Positions 39,054-51,798 of a stretch of DNA of 64,000 nt are shown piece by piece (within the stretch, counting starts at the first letter, position 1; every line of letters begins with the position of its first letter). Under the pieces are notes generated by a model. It did not search any database, was not told where the DNA came from, and saw only the letters and a program-made list of their open reading frames with translations. The translations under genes were made by a program, and so were the position numbers. Where the stretch lies: assembly GCF_024204665.1 (NCBI RefSeq), contig NZ_CP100355.1, positions 558,001 through 622,000 of the forward strand, written 5' to 3'. The stretch comes from Natronosalvus rutilus (GTDB taxonomy: Archaea > Halobacteriota > Halobacteria > Halobacteriales > Natrialbaceae).

Positions 39054-40328
39054 TCACTGCGACAGGTACGCCCGCGCCGCCTTCGCAATGATCGCCCCCG
39101 CCTCGAGCACCTCGTTCCACTCGATCGTCTCCTCTGGGAAGTGTGCCTGGTCGATGCTCCCCGGCCCGAACAGGATTGTCGGAATCCCCGCCTCGATGTA
39201 GTGTCGATTGTCGGCGCCGTAGGTCGCCCCGCACGGTTCGATCGCCTCGGCGTCGAACCCTCGCGCCGCCATCGCGTCCTGGAGCGCCGAAACTACCGGT
39301 TCGTCCGCCGCGATTTCAGCCGGTTCAAACTGCACCGAGAACCGCTCGATCGTTGGCCCGCTGACCCCCGCCGGCCAGGACGGATCGTCCGACAGCGACT
39401 CGAGGCGGCTTCGGAGCGCGTGTTCGACGTCCGTCACCGTCTCCCCGGGGGCGACGCCGACCCGAACCTCCGCCGTCAGTTCGTCCGGGACCGAGGACGC
39501 CCACCGTCCCGCCTCGACTCGCCCGATACAGATCGGCCACGGAATCGGGAACTCGTCGTACAACGGATGGGAGACGGCCTCGCTTCGTTCCCGTTCGAAC
39601 GCCTCGCACTCCTCGCGAACGCGCTCGAACGCCGGCAACACCGACGCCCCCCGCCACCGCGTCGCCGCGTGGGCCGACCGGCCCTCGAGACCGATCCGGA
39701 TCATCAGGCTTCCCTCGACCGCCGTCACCGGACGTAACTCGGTCGGTTCCGCGACGATCATCGCGTCCCGCTCGAACGGATAGGGGTTCTCGAGGGCCGC
39801 CGCGGCCGCACCGATCCCGCCTTCCTCCTCGCCGACAACGCTCTCGACGACGATTCGGCCGTTCAGGTCGGGGCCGTGGCCATTATTCGTAGCGCCCTCC
39901 GCGAGGTGACGCGCCGCAAACACGCACACCCCCAGCCCAGACTTCATGTCCGCCGCACCCCTGGCCGTCAGGCGACCATCGCGCCACCGGGGCTCGAACG
40001 GATCACCTTCCCACCCCGACCCCGTGGGAACGACGTCGACGTGACCGTTCAACACCAGCGTCGGCCCCGCGTCAGGATCTCCGAACTCGAGGACTCCGGC
40101 GACGCTCGGCCGATCCGCCGTTTCGATGTCGTCGGGGTCGTCCGGGAACGACGGATGCTCGGCCAGGACGACCGGGTCAGCCTCCCAGGTATAGGTTCGA
40201 AAGCCCGCCGCCTCGAGTTCCTCGCGCAGCCACACCTGGGCCGGCTTCTCGTTTCCTGCAGTCGTCTCGAACGAACAGCACGTGTCGACGAACTCCCGAA
40301 GGTCGTCGTCCCAGATGCTGAAATTCAT
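39054..40328 (-). CDS. M20-family metallopeptidase (ArgE/DapE type)
   Basis: 424 residues from ATG 40328, preferred over GTG-like starts upstream because a TATA box lies 28 bases before it. VLNGHVDVVPTGSGW has the first metal His and Asp, GRLTARGAADMKSGLGVCVF the second Asp, and VESVVGEEEGGIGAAAA the catalytic Glu pair. The dimerisation domain includes GRSAHAATRWRGASVLPAF, and ILFGPGSIDQAHFPEETIEW holds the last His. It probably deacylates an amino acid or cleaves a dipeptide. The substrate is unknown and no arg or lys gene adjoins. Confidence 0.88.
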   Translation of the reverse strand: MNFSIWDDDLREFVDTCCSFETTAGNEKPAQVWLREELEAAGFRTYTWEADPVVLAEHPSFPDDPDDIETADRPSVAGVLEFGDPDAGPTLVLNGHVDVVPTGSGWEGDPFEPRWRDGRLTARGAADMKSGLGVCVFAARHLAEGATNNGHGPDLNGRIVVESVVGEEEGGIGAAAAALENPYPFERDAMIVAEPTELRPVTAVEGSLMIRIGLEGRSAHAATRWRGASVLPAFERVREECEAFERERSEAVSHPLYDEFPIPWPICIGRVEAGRWASSVPDELTAEVRVGVAPGETVTDVEHALRSRLESLSDDPSWPAGVSGPTIERFSVQFEPAEIAADEPVVSALQDAMAARGFDAEAIEPCGATYGADNRHYIEAGIPTILFGPGSIDQAHFPEETIEWNEVLEAGAIIAKAARAYLSQ

Positions 40329-40351
40329 GTGCGAGACCACGTCGGACCCCG

Positions 40352-40359
40352 ATATAATA
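40352..40359 (-). promoter_or_regulatory. TATA box of the M20 peptidase gene
   Basis: TATTATAT on the minus strand ends 24 bases before the ATG at 40328. It supports leaderless transcription from that codon. Confidence 0.6.
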
Positions 40360-40376
40360 CCGTGGGAGAAAGAAAC

Positions 40377-40383
40377 GTTTAAC
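40377..40383 (+). promoter_or_regulatory. TATA box of tRNA-Lys
   Basis: GTTTAAC lies about 30 bases before the first base of the tRNA gene, the usual spacing in haloarchaea. Confidence 0.55.
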
Positions 40384-40410
40384 CACGCGTCCCCGAAAGA
40401 GGAGAGTACA

Positions 40411-40484
<74 letters not shown>

Positions 40485-40580
40485 CTTTTGTCACGAGCAC
40501 ATTCGCGAGTGGCAAAACGGCTCTGCGATTTGAACGCAGGGAGAGCGCAGTCTCGCGAACGAAGTGAGCGAGGAAGCGAC

Positions 40581-40604
40581 CGTGTCTTCCAATTGCGCCC
40601 GGCC
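40581..40604 (+). repeat. Degraded copy of tRNA-Lys 3' end, copy 2
   Basis: CGTGTCTTCCAATTGCG then CCCGGCCCC matches the T-arm and acceptor strand of tRNA-Lys (CGTGTTCAAATCGCGCCCGG then CCCG) with few changes, including an 11-base identical core GCGCCCGGCCC. It lies about 115 bases downstream. This is the pattern of an old attachment site. Confidence 0.6.
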
Positions 40605-40690
40605 CCTTGCTCCAAGCAGAACCGCGAGGAGTAACACGGTCATATAGCGATCTGAAGGAGACCAGAAAGCCACACCGAAGCGAGCATTTC

Positions 40691-40745
40691 TGGGCGTGGT
40701 TCACAGTCGCGCCCGTCTCGCTTTCCTGTCGTGAACACGTTCGTG
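40691..40745 (+). repeat. Degraded copy of tRNA-Lys 3' end plus flank, copy 3
   Basis: GGCGTGGTTCACAGTCGCGC followed by CCGTCTCGCTTTCC aligns with the tRNA T-arm and acceptor. It continues with TGTCGTGAACACGTTCGTGA, which matches the natural sequence just after the tRNA (GTCACGAGCACATTCGCGA). The copy therefore includes about 25 bases beyond the gene end, consistent with duplication at integration. Confidence 0.6.
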
Positions 40746-40969
40746 AGCAGCGAGTTCAGATCAGTCCACCTCGTCGATACGACGGTTCCTCGAGTGTCGA
40801 ACCGCACCGGACCACACTGAACCGCATCGAACCGCACCGAACGAGCCGCAGTTGCCACTCGAGAACGGCCGAAGAGTACAGACACCAAAAACCAAAACCG
40901 AAAACACCCCGATGCCAACCACGCTGACGAAACGGTACACGAACCGCGATCGTCTAGAAGCTCGAGCCC

Positions 40970-41908
40970 TCAGCCCCGCAACGGCATGAACGCCAACCCG
41001 GCCAGCAACACGATCGCGATCACTGATAGCCCGATCACCCACCAGAACCCGTGGATCCGCTCGTTGTGCTCGTCGACCGCCTGATGCTGGGCCTGGAAAC
41101 TCTCGACGTCCTCGGTCAGGTAAACGACGTCTTCGCTCGGGAAGTGCACGCCGTAGGGCGTCTGTTGGATCATCACATCCTCGTTGTGAGTAAGCGATAC
41201 CTCCGAGACTTCCTCACCGGTGTACTCGACGGTCACCTCGTCGGTCGCAAGCGCCGTCACCTCACCGTCAACCTGCTCTTCCATCTCGGAGTTATAAAAC
41301 GTCACCTCGTCTCCGACAGCGTACTCCCGGGTCTCGATGTCGTCGACCTCCGTGACGTGTCGAACGACCTCCTGGCCGTCCTCCTCGACGATCACGTAGA
41401 CGCCGTCGGGGCGCTCGAGGAACGTGTACTCCTCGGAATCGACCGATTCGATCAGCAAGAACGTCTCCGGTTGGGCCTCGCTCTCGTTTCCATCACCACC
41501 ATCGGCGCTCTCGTTTCCATCACCACCATCGGCGCTCTCGTTTCCATCACCCTCTCCCGGCGGCGCGTAAATGTAGACGGAATACTCCGTTCCCTCCTCC
41601 TCGAACTGAACCGTATCGCCATCGTCCCAGGCGTCACCATTTGCAGCGCTCGCACCGGACCACGCCACGTCAGTTGGAACGGAATCGTTGACGTATTCCA
41701 ACGTCCCAGTTCCGGCAGCCCCGTCCAGCTCGGACACGTTGTACGTCCGATTCTCGATCGTTATCTCGTCACCCTGCTCGAGTTGGTAGTCCGCATCGGC
41801 TTCGTCGATCGTCACCTGCGGTGATTCCGCGGTCGCGATAACGGCGTACGCGCCCGCAGCGACCACCATAAACAGGACGGCGTAGACGATCCCTGCGCGT
41901 AATTGCAT
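40970..41908 (-). CDS. Membrane protein with internal 9-residue repeats
   Basis: 312 residues. A first span (IVYAVLFMVVAAGAYAVIAT) near the N-terminus and a second (WWVIGLSVIAIVLLAGLAFM) at the C-terminus bracket an external beta-rich region. Residues about 117-145 carry GDGNESADG repeated twice exactly at the DNA level (27 bases each) plus a partial third copy. EDQGDEITIENRTYNVSEL-like and VEYTGEEVSEVSLTHNED segments suggest small beta domains. The role is unknown; a similar membrane protein is seen in other haloarchaea without function. It is monocistronic. Confidence 0.7.
   Translation of the reverse strand: MQLRAGIVYAVLFMVVAAGAYAVIATAESPQVTIDEADADYQLEQGDEITIENRTYNVSELDGAAGTGTLEYVNDSVPTDVAWSGASAANGDAWDDGDTVQFEEEGTEYSVYIYAPPGEGDGNESADGGDGNESADGGDGNESEAQPETFLLIESVDSEEYTFLERPDGVYVIVEEDGQEVVRHVTEVDDIETREYAVGDEVTFYNSEMEEQVDGEVTALATDEVTVEYTGEEVSEVSLTHNEDVMIQQTPYGVHFPSEDVVYLTEDVESFQAQHQAVDEHNERIHGFWWVIGLSVIAIVLLAGLAFMPLRG
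41481..41551. repeat. 27-base tandem repeat inside the membrane-protein gene
   Basis: CTCTCGTTTCCATCACCACC with ATCGGCG is repeated exactly at 41481-41507 and 41508-41534, then partially from 41535. On the minus strand it encodes GDGNESADG. The units are identical, so the expansion is recent and copy number may vary between strains. Confidence 0.85.
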
Positions 41909-42126
41909 GTATGAGGCGTTGTCCGCGCGTCGTATAACGGTTACTAAGTTCTCGAAAGATCGGAGTCAGGGATCGCATTCACTCGAGCCGAACCTGGTCG
42001 AGATCGACCGCAATTGACTGGCACTCGAGGATTTGAAGGAGTGACTCCGGGAATCGAAACCAACGCGCTCGAAGGGAGGAGATGACACGGCCTAAAGGGA
42101 CCGGATCAATGTACGAAACGTGAAAG

Positions 42127-42202
42127 AGCCAAGGGCCGGATTTGAACCGGCGATGGGTTGCTCTGCAGGCAACTGCGTTCGGCCGAACTCTGCCACCTTG
42201 GC
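42127..42202 (-). tRNA. tRNA-Cys (GCA)
   Basis: 76 bases: acceptor GCCAAGG/CCTTGGC with discriminator U, anticodon stem GTTGC/GCAAC with loop CTGCAGA (anticodon GCA), and T-arm with TTCAAAT. The D-stem is imperfect, as is common for tRNA-Cys. It is distal to the 5S rRNA but carries its own TATA-like box. Confidence 0.92.
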
Positions 42203-42228
42203 GCGCTCGGATGTAGCCACCGCGTTCG

Positions 42229-42234
42229 TTTAAG
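42229..42234 (-). promoter_or_regulatory. TATA-like box of tRNA-Cys
   Basis: CTTAAA on the minus strand lies about 28 bases before the tRNA-Cys 5' end. Together with the terminator at 42267-42300 it suggests that the tRNA is transcribed on its own, not only by read-through from the rRNA operon. Confidence 0.5.
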
Positions 42235-42266
42235 CGTAGCGGTACGATTTGCCCGCTGTAAAGACG

Positions 42267-42300
42267 AAAACCCCCACGAGCGCAGTCGCTCGTGAGGGTT
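42267..42300 (-). terminator. rRNA operon terminator hairpin
   Basis: On the minus strand a stem of seven perfect pairs (ACGAGCG/CGCTCGT around ACTG), extended outward by AACCC/GGGTT with one mismatch, is followed by TTTTCG. It lies just after the 5S gene and before tRNA-Cys. Confidence 0.7.
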
Positions 42301-42316
42301 GAATAGTGTATGAGTG

Positions 42317-42439
42317 GGTCGGCGGCGAGCCGGGGTTCCCAGCGGGTCTCCCACGCCAGTACTGGCCGAAACGCGGGCGGGCTTAACTGCCGTGTTCGGG
42401 ATGGGTACGGGTGGTGCCCCGCCGCTCTGGCCGCCGTAA
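42317..42439 (-). rRNA. rrf: 5S ribosomal RNA
   Basis: On the minus strand: GGCGGCCAGAGCGGCGGGG, CCCGTACCCATCCCGAACAC, AGTTAAGCCCGCC, then a 3' GGCTCGCCGCC that pairs with the 5' end. The CCCATCCCGAACAC block is the universal loop B-C signature. Ends are set by the terminal helix and are approximate by a few bases. Confidence 0.93.
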
Positions 42440-42517
42440 TGCCGACTCGCGGAGTCGAACCGCGACGATACCAGGGTCGGTGTACGGTGTCTAGGGTTCT
42501 CTGGTCGCTGTGACCGT

Positions 42518-42550
42518 TATGTACGTGTAGTCCAATTAGCGCCTGGACCC
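42518..42550 (-). repeat. 23S processing stem, 3' strand
   Basis: TATGTACGTGTAGTCCA (42518-42534) is the exact reverse complement of 45558-45574, and CTGGACCC (42543-42550) of GGGTCCAG at 45542-45549. The two sites bracket the 23S gene, and the bulge between the helices is where the archaeal tRNA splicing endonuclease would cut the precursor. Confidence 0.8.
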
Positions 42551-42565
42551 GTTCTTACGGGTTGA

Positions 42566-45491
<2,926 letters not shown>

Positions 45492-45541
45492 GTTCTTTCG
45501 GATCGGTGCTGCACAGAATGCAGCGGTTGTGACCCGGGAAC

Positions 45542-45574
45542 GGGTCCAGTGGACGCCTGGACTACACGTACATA
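45542..45574 (-). repeat. 23S processing stem, 5' strand
   Basis: GGGTCCAG (45542-45549) and TGGACTACACGTACATA (45558-45574) pair with 42543-42550 and 42518-42534. They lie upstream of the 23S 5' end in the transcript and complete the bulge-helix-bulge type stem. Confidence 0.8.
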
Positions 45575-45706
45575 CGGTCTTCATCTGCCACCAGTAGACG
45601 GCTGGTGGCATCGACCCTTCCCACCCACGCTTGCGCGGGGTGGTGCATCGGTTCATTCGGGATCAGACGCCGTACTCAAAGAGTACAGCAATCGTCACCC
45701 GAGAGA

Positions 45707-45778
45707 TGGACCCACAGGGATTCGAACCCTGGGCATCCTCCTTGCAAAGGAGGCACTCTACCACTGAGCTATGGGCCC
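45707..45778 (-). tRNA. tRNA-Ala (UGC) in the 16S-23S spacer
   Basis: 72 bases: acceptor GGGCCCA/TGGGTCC with discriminator A, D-arm GCTC/GAGT, anticodon stem CCTCC/GGAGG with loop TTTGCAA (anticodon TGC), and T-loop TTCGAAT. The position between 16S and 23S is the norm in haloarchaea. Confidence 0.95.
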
Positions 45779-45799
45779 ACCCCCTCTCGGGGGCACAAC

Positions 45800-45858
45800 G
45801 TTAGCCTTGGTAGTTCAAAGGTGCTCGCTCGGCCGATCGAGCGGTCGGTGAACGGACC
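45800..45858 (-). repeat. 16S processing stem, 3' strand
   Basis: GTTAGCCTTGGTAGTTC (45800-45816) is the exact reverse complement of 47477-47493, and GAACGGACC (45850-45858) of 47433-47441. The pairs bracket the 16S gene in the spacer before tRNA-Ala. Confidence 0.8.
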
Positions 45859-45894
45859 GCATGTGGGCTGGGGCATCGCCCCAGTCCCGGTCTG

Positions 45895-47369
<1,475 letters not shown>

Positions 47370-47375
47370 GCTATC

Positions 47376-47394
47376 CCTCCAGCAGAGCTGGAGG
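47376..47394 (-). repeat. Hairpin directly upstream of 16S
   Basis: CCTCCAGC/GCTGGAGG with loop AGA lies 7 bases from the 16S 5' end in the leader. It may guide 16S maturation. Confidence 0.6.
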
Positions 47395-47432
47395 AGTTGG
47401 CGGTGAATGTAGGTACACACTCACACTAAATG

Positions 47433-47493
47433 GGTCCGTTCGGTGACCAGCCTCGATTAACCGATCGAGCGTCACCGAACTACCAAGGCTAAC
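47433..47493 (-). repeat. 16S processing stem, 5' strand
   Basis: GGTCCGTTC (47433-47441) and GAACTACCAAGGCTAAC (47477-47493) pair with 45850-45858 and 45800-45816. The 17-bp perfect outer helix and 9-bp inner helix form the expected bulge-helix-bulge substrate for archaeal rRNA processing. Confidence 0.8.
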
Positions 47494-47639
47494 ATCAGAT
47501 CCCATCTGTACGGCGGACCGCAGGGGTGAGATCCTCATTTCCTTCGGACTACTTTGTAGGTCGTCCGGGGTACATAACCCCTTCGAACCGAGTCCGAGAT
47601 GATGGAGCGAGTTGAACGCCCCATCGATCACGCGTTCTT

Positions 47640-48045
47640 TGCGTTTGCATCCGAATGCCCTCGTTTACTTAAGGGCGTCGGATCGGATCGAAGCCGGCGA
47701 AGCCGACCTCGTTCACATCCAATCCGAATCGCCTTACACACTTAAGGGCATCGGATCGCGGCCCGGCCGGAAGTCGCATCCAGCGAGGCGTTCGCGTTCC
47801 AATCTGAACGCCCCTAAGTATATAAGGCCGTTGGATCGGTGTGGCCGGCGAGGCCGACCACGGTTGCGTCCAATCCGAATTGGCTTACACACTTAAGGTC
47901 GTCGGATCGGTTCGACGCCCGGTGTAAGGGTGGAATGCAGTGCCAACCTCCGTGCCGGGAAACGGCCAGAGGGGACGTGGCGGCGTGGGCCACGTCGTTT
48001 GCATTCTATTCGAGGAGAGGGTTAGTATATAAGGCCGTCGAACCG
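47640..48045 (-). promoter_or_regulatory. Five tandem rRNA promoters
   Basis: On the minus strand five TATA-like boxes precede 16S: CTTAAG at 47668-47673, 47741-47746 and 47892-47897, and TATATA-type boxes at 47818-47826 and 48026-48033. Each has ATCCGACG or a close variant just upstream (in the plus sequence GTCGGATCG), and the first four have ATTCGGAT-like sequence about 24 bases downstream, where transcription would start. Spacing is 73, 77, 74 and about 135 bases. It matches the layout of haloarchaeal rRNA operons, where several promoters drive one operon. Confidence 0.75.
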
Positions 48046-48354
48046 ATAGCTCCGTGGGAACCCGCTACCATGTCACGGTTTTCCACCGATCACGGGTTCT
48101 CAAGGAACGTCAAAATAGTAATAAATGTATCCCCTGGTTCGGGGCCAAGTCCGTCGAACGGCGCGGCTGCTCGTCGAGTGGTGTCCCGCGGGCGGAGGTC
48201 GATCGGTCATCCCTCCCTGGCAGGTGGGGTCGGATCGAGTGGTACCCGCGTACGTGTACGGTCGTGCGTGCACGCGTAAGAAGACGTTGGATACGTTGCA
48301 ACGGTGCGAGGGAGAGCGAGAGAGCTATGGCCACGAAGCCGAACGGCTAGATAC
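48046..48354. other. Intergenic DNA between the rRNA promoters and halocyanin
   Basis: These 309 bases lie between the distal rRNA promoter and the halocyanin start. They are less GC-rich near 48110-48130 (AAATAGTAATAAATG), where a divergent promoter could lie, and otherwise show nothing recognisable. Confidence 0.4.
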
Positions 48355-48855
48355 ATGCGCGAGCGAGCGACCAGGCGGCGGGTTCTCGAGGGAGTTGGAA
48401 TCGCAGCGACAGCGGGGCTAGCGGGGTGTCTCTTCGGACGCGGTGACGACGGTGACTACTATGACGGCGAATCGTTCGTCGCCGAGGACGACGAACCCGA
48501 GCTCGGTGGACATCTCCAGGGGATCGATCATCCGGGGACAGTCGACTGGACGGGAGCCAGCGAGGAAAAGCTGGTCGTCGCGGTCGGCACCGGTCGCGAG
48601 GGGATGGGATACGCCCCGCGGGCGGTTCGGATCGAGGCCGGCTCAACGGTCACCTGGGAGTGGACGGGTGCGGGCGGTCGACACGACGTGGTCGATACCG
48701 ACGGTACGTTCGACAGCGGCGAGCAGTACGGCGAGGGGGAGACGTTCTCGTTCACGTTCGACGAGTCAGGTGTCTACACCTACTACTGCACCCCCCATCG
48801 CCATCGAGGGATGAAGGGGGCGCTTGAGGTCATCGAGTCTGGGGCCGGCGATTGA
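48355..48855 (+). CDS. Halocyanin, blue copper Tat lipoprotein
   Basis: 166 residues from ATG 48355. TRRRVLEGVGIAATAGLAGC is a Tat signal with a lipobox Cys at position 25. After an acidic linker the plastocyanin-like domain has VVAVGTGREGMGYAPRAVRI, WEWTGAGGRHDVV with the first copper His, and GVYTYYCTPHRHRGMKGAL with the Cys, second His and Met. It is thus a type 1 copper electron carrier tethered outside the membrane, probably serving a respiratory oxidase or nitrite-dependent chain. No partner gene is adjacent. Confidence 0.93.
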   Translation: MRERATRRRVLEGVGIAATAGLAGCLFGRGDDGDYYDGESFVAEDDEPELGGHLQGIDHPGTVDWTGASEEKLVVAVGTGREGMGYAPRAVRIEAGSTVTWEWTGAGGRHDVVDTDGTFDSGEQYGEGETFSFTFDESGVYTYYCTPHRHRGMKGALEVIESGAGD

Positions 48856-48929
48856 ACGAGGCAGCGCTCGAGTGTGTACGTATAGAGGAGGGAAAACGAA
48901 TTCTGGCGGTCCGTCGGCCTGTCAGTCCG

Positions 48930-50357
48930 TTACCGATTCAGCGTGTGAATCGCGTGTCCGAGCGCGTTCTCGGCGGCTTCCATCACGGCCTCCGAGAGCG
49001 TCGGGTGGGTGTGAATCGTGGCCGCGATGTCCTCGAGGGTGGCCCCGAGTTCGATGGCGAGGCCGAGTTCGGCGATCAGTTCGGAGGCCTCGGGGCCGAC
49101 GATCTGAGCGCCCAGGACGAACCCAGCGTCCTCGTCGGCGACGATCTTGACGAAGCCGTCGGTGTGGCCCGTGGTGAGCGCACGGCCGCTGGCCTGGAAC
49201 GGGAACTTCCCGGCGACCGTCTCGAAGCCCATCTCCTCGGCCTCCATCTCGGTCATGCCGACGGTACCGATTTCGGGGTCGGTGAAGACGGCCGCGGGCA
49301 TCGCCTGGTAGTCGAGCGCCGAGGGTTCGCCGGCGATGACCTCGGCGGCGACCTGGCCCTCCTTGCTGCCGGCGTGGGCGAGCATCGGTTCGCCGGCGAC
49401 ATCGCCGACGGCGAAGATGTGCTCGACGTTCGTCCGGCCGCGGTCGTCGGTCGGGATGAAGCCCCGTTCGTCGGTTTCGATGCCGGCGGCCTCGAGTTCG
49501 AGCGTGTCGGAGACGGGGGCGCGGCCGACGGCCACGAGCACCTTCTCGGCGTCGATCTCGAGCGTGTCTTCGCCGTCTTCGGAGGTGGCCTCGACGCGAA
49601 TGCCGTTGCCGTGCTCGCTCCAGCGGGAGGCCCCGTAGCCGAAGTGGAAGTCGATCCCGAGGTCTTTCGCGCGCTTTTTGACCGGGCGAGCGAGGTCGGG
49701 GTCGAAGCCGTTGAGCGCTTCGTCGAGCATCTCGACGACCGTCACGTCGGTGCCGAGTTTCGCGAAGACGGTCGCGAGTTCCATCCCGATGTAGCCGGCG
49801 CCGACGACAATCAGGGAGTCGGGGACCGAATCGAGCGCGAGCGCCTGCCGCGAGTTGAGTACGGGCTCGTCGTCGTAGGAGAAGTTCGGGATCTCGATCG
49901 GGCGAGAACCGGTGGCGACGATCGCGTGTTCGAAGTCGATGGATTCGCTGCCCTGCCCCTCGCCGCCGTGGGAGACGCGGACCGTGTTCTCGCCGTCGAA
50001 GTGGGCGACGCCCTCCATGAGGTTGACCCCGTTGGCCTTACAGAGCTTCTCGACGCCGCTTGTCAGTTGATCGACAACGCCGTCCTTCCAGGAGACCATT
50101 CCCTCCAGGTCGATGGCTGGGTCGGCGTGGATGCCCATCTCCTCGGCGTTGCCAGCCTCGTGGGCCAAGTCGCTAGCGGTGATGAGCGCCTTCGAGGGGA
50201 TACAGCCGTGGTTGAGGCAGGTTCCCCCGTAGGCCTCCTTCTCGACGAGCGTGACGTCGAGGTCGAGTTGGCCGGCCCGAATCGCGGCCACGTAGCCTGC
50301 TGGGCCCGCACCGATGACGAGTACGTCCGTTCCAGTCGCGATGTCTCCGACGACCAT
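48930..50357 (-). CDS. lpdA: Dihydrolipoyl dehydrogenase
   Basis: 475 residues. An FAD-binding start VLVIGAGPAGYVAAIRAGQL leads to YGGTCLNHGCIPSKALI, with the redox disulfide Cys47 and Cys52. The NAD domain has LIVVGAGYIGMELATVFAKL, the FAD segment VEHIFAVGDVAGEPMLAHAG, and the dimer interface FTDPEIGTVGMTE. The terminal HAHPTLSEA-like motif appears as IHTHPTLSEAVMEAA, with the catalytic His-Glu pair. It serves 2-oxoacid dehydrogenases or glycine cleavage, whose other subunits lie outside the window. Confidence 0.95.
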   Translation of the reverse strand: MVVGDIATGTDVLVIGAGPAGYVAAIRAGQLDLDVTLVEKEAYGGTCLNHGCIPSKALITASDLAHEAGNAEEMGIHADPAIDLEGMVSWKDGVVDQLTSGVEKLCKANGVNLMEGVAHFDGENTVRVSHGGEGQGSESIDFEHAIVATGSRPIEIPNFSYDDEPVLNSRQALALDSVPDSLIVVGAGYIGMELATVFAKLGTDVTVVEMLDEALNGFDPDLARPVKKRAKDLGIDFHFGYGASRWSEHGNGIRVEATSEDGEDTLEIDAEKVLVAVGRAPVSDTLELEAAGIETDERGFIPTDDRGRTNVEHIFAVGDVAGEPMLAHAGSKEGQVAAEVIAGEPSALDYQAMPAAVFTDPEIGTVGMTEMEAEEMGFETVAGKFPFQASGRALTTGHTDGFVKIVADEDAGFVLGAQIVGPEASELIAELGLAIELGATLEDIAATIHTHPTLSEAVMEAAENALGHAIHTLNR

Positions 50358-50444
50358 TATGCTAGAGCAAATCCAATCGAGATATAAAAACGGGCAGGTA
50401 TTGCGCCGACCGACGGGGTGTGCGAGGTCTCGAGCGAGGCAGCG

Positions 50445-51665
50445 TCAGTCCACGCGAGTGGCGTCGTACCCGCGCGATTCGATCGCGTCGAGAACCTCCC
50501 TGGCATGCTCACGGCCGCTGGTGACGACCTGGAAGACGAGGTAGGCCTCCCCGACCCGGAGGTCGCCGATGGCCCGGTCGTGGCGGACCGTCCGGATGTT
50601 CGCCCCAAGGTCCGAGATCACGCCCGAGACTTCCTCCATCTTTCCGGGCTGGTCGGCGATGCGAACCCGCAGTCGCAACAGCTGGTCGCGGTCGGTCAGC
50701 GCATGCTCGAGGACCGTCTGGAGCATGGAGATGTCGATGTTGCCGCCACCGAGCACCGGGACGACGGTCTCGCCGCTGACGTCGAGGTCCGGAGAGAGCA
50801 GGGCCGCGACCGACGCCGCGCCGGCCCCTTCGACGAGCTGTTTGGCTCGTTCGAGGAGCACGAGCGTGCTCTGGGCGATCTGGTCGTCAGTGACGGTGAC
50901 GACTTCGTCGACGTGCTCGCGGATGATCTCGAAGGTGAGTTCCGAGATGCCGCCCGTTGCGATCCCGTCGGCGATGGTGGTCGGATCGTCGATCCCCTGT
51001 GGGAAGCCCTTGTCGAGGCTCTCGGGGACCGTCGCGGCGGAATCCGCCTGCACGCCGACGACGCGGATTCCGGGGTCGAGGCCGGCGAGCGCGGTAGCGA
51101 TGCCGCCGATCATGCCGCCGCCGCCGATCGGGACGATGACGGTATCGACCTCGGGGAGCGCCTCGTGGATCTCGAGTCCCAGCGTCCCCTGTCCGGCGAC
51201 GATGTCGGGGTCGTCGTAGGCGTGGACGAAGCCGACGTTCTCGGCTTCGGTGAGCGTCTTCGCGTGGGCCATCGCCGCCTGAAAGTCGTTGCCGTGGAGT
51301 TCGACGTCGCCGCCGTAGCTTCGGGTCGCGTTGACCTTCGCCTGCGGGGCATTCTTCGGCATGACGATGGTCGACTCGAGGCCCGTCTTGGTCGCGGCCA
51401 GGGCCACCCCCTGGGCGTGGTTGCCCGCGCTGGCGGCGACGACGCGGTCGATGGTTCCCTCCTCGGCCACCTGGACGAGCTTGTTGTAGGCGCCTCGCGT
51501 CTTGAACGAGCCAGTTCGCTGGAGGTGTTCCATCTTCAGAAACACCGTCGCGTCGGCCATTCCGCTCAGTGATCGGTTGGACTCGAGCGGCGTCTCGCGA
51601 ACGACCGACTCGTCGTCGAAGCGCTCGCGGGCCGCCAGCACGTCTTTGAAACGGACCTCGACCAT
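50445..51665 (-). CDS. ilvA: Threonine ammonia-lyase (threonine dehydratase)
   Basis: 406 residues from ATG 51665. The PLP-binding segment HLQRTGSFKTRGAYNKLVQ has Lys55. AASAGNHAQGVALAATK binds the phosphate side, IVPIGGGGMIGGIATAL is the glycine loop, and VGVQADSAATV a central strand. Residues about 325-406 are an ACT domain (LRVRIADQPGKMEEVSGVIS), placing it in the catabolic or feedback-controlled class. It converts threonine to 2-oxobutanoate, the entry to isoleucine synthesis. The codon after the short untranslated start supports the ATG. Confidence 0.92.
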   Translation of the reverse strand: MVEVRFKDVLAARERFDDESVVRETPLESNRSLSGMADATVFLKMEHLQRTGSFKTRGAYNKLVQVAEEGTIDRVVAASAGNHAQGVALAATKTGLESTIVMPKNAPQAKVNATRSYGGDVELHGNDFQAAMAHAKTLTEAENVGFVHAYDDPDIVAGQGTLGLEIHEALPEVDTVIVPIGGGGMIGGIATALAGLDPGIRVVGVQADSAATVPESLDKGFPQGIDDPTTIADGIATGGISELTFEIIREHVDEVVTVTDDQIAQSTLVLLERAKQLVEGAGAASVAALLSPDLDVSGETVVPVLGGGNIDISMLQTVLEHALTDRDQLLRLRVRIADQPGKMEEVSGVISDLGANIRTVRHDRAIGDLRVGEAYLVFQVVTSGREHAREVLDAIESRGYDATRVD

Positions 51666-51798
51666 GACGGTACAATCAGGATGGCGCAGTATTTCATCTT
51701 CGGTTTGTCGTGGTCTCAGAATCCAGAGTTCAGATCCCACAACCCAGCCCTAACACCCAGAACCACCTCGAGCGGCAGAAACTGCGCGCCGCGAGCGA

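Larger units (their letters stand above)
40485..40969. other. Decayed region downstream of tRNA-Lys
   Basis: These 485 bases have no credible gene. They hold two degraded copies of the tRNA-Lys 3' end and a run of GAACCGCA(C/T)C-like short repeats near 40799-40840. Frames crossing it are in poor codon context. It looks like the scar of one or more integrations at the tRNA gene. Confidence 0.6.
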
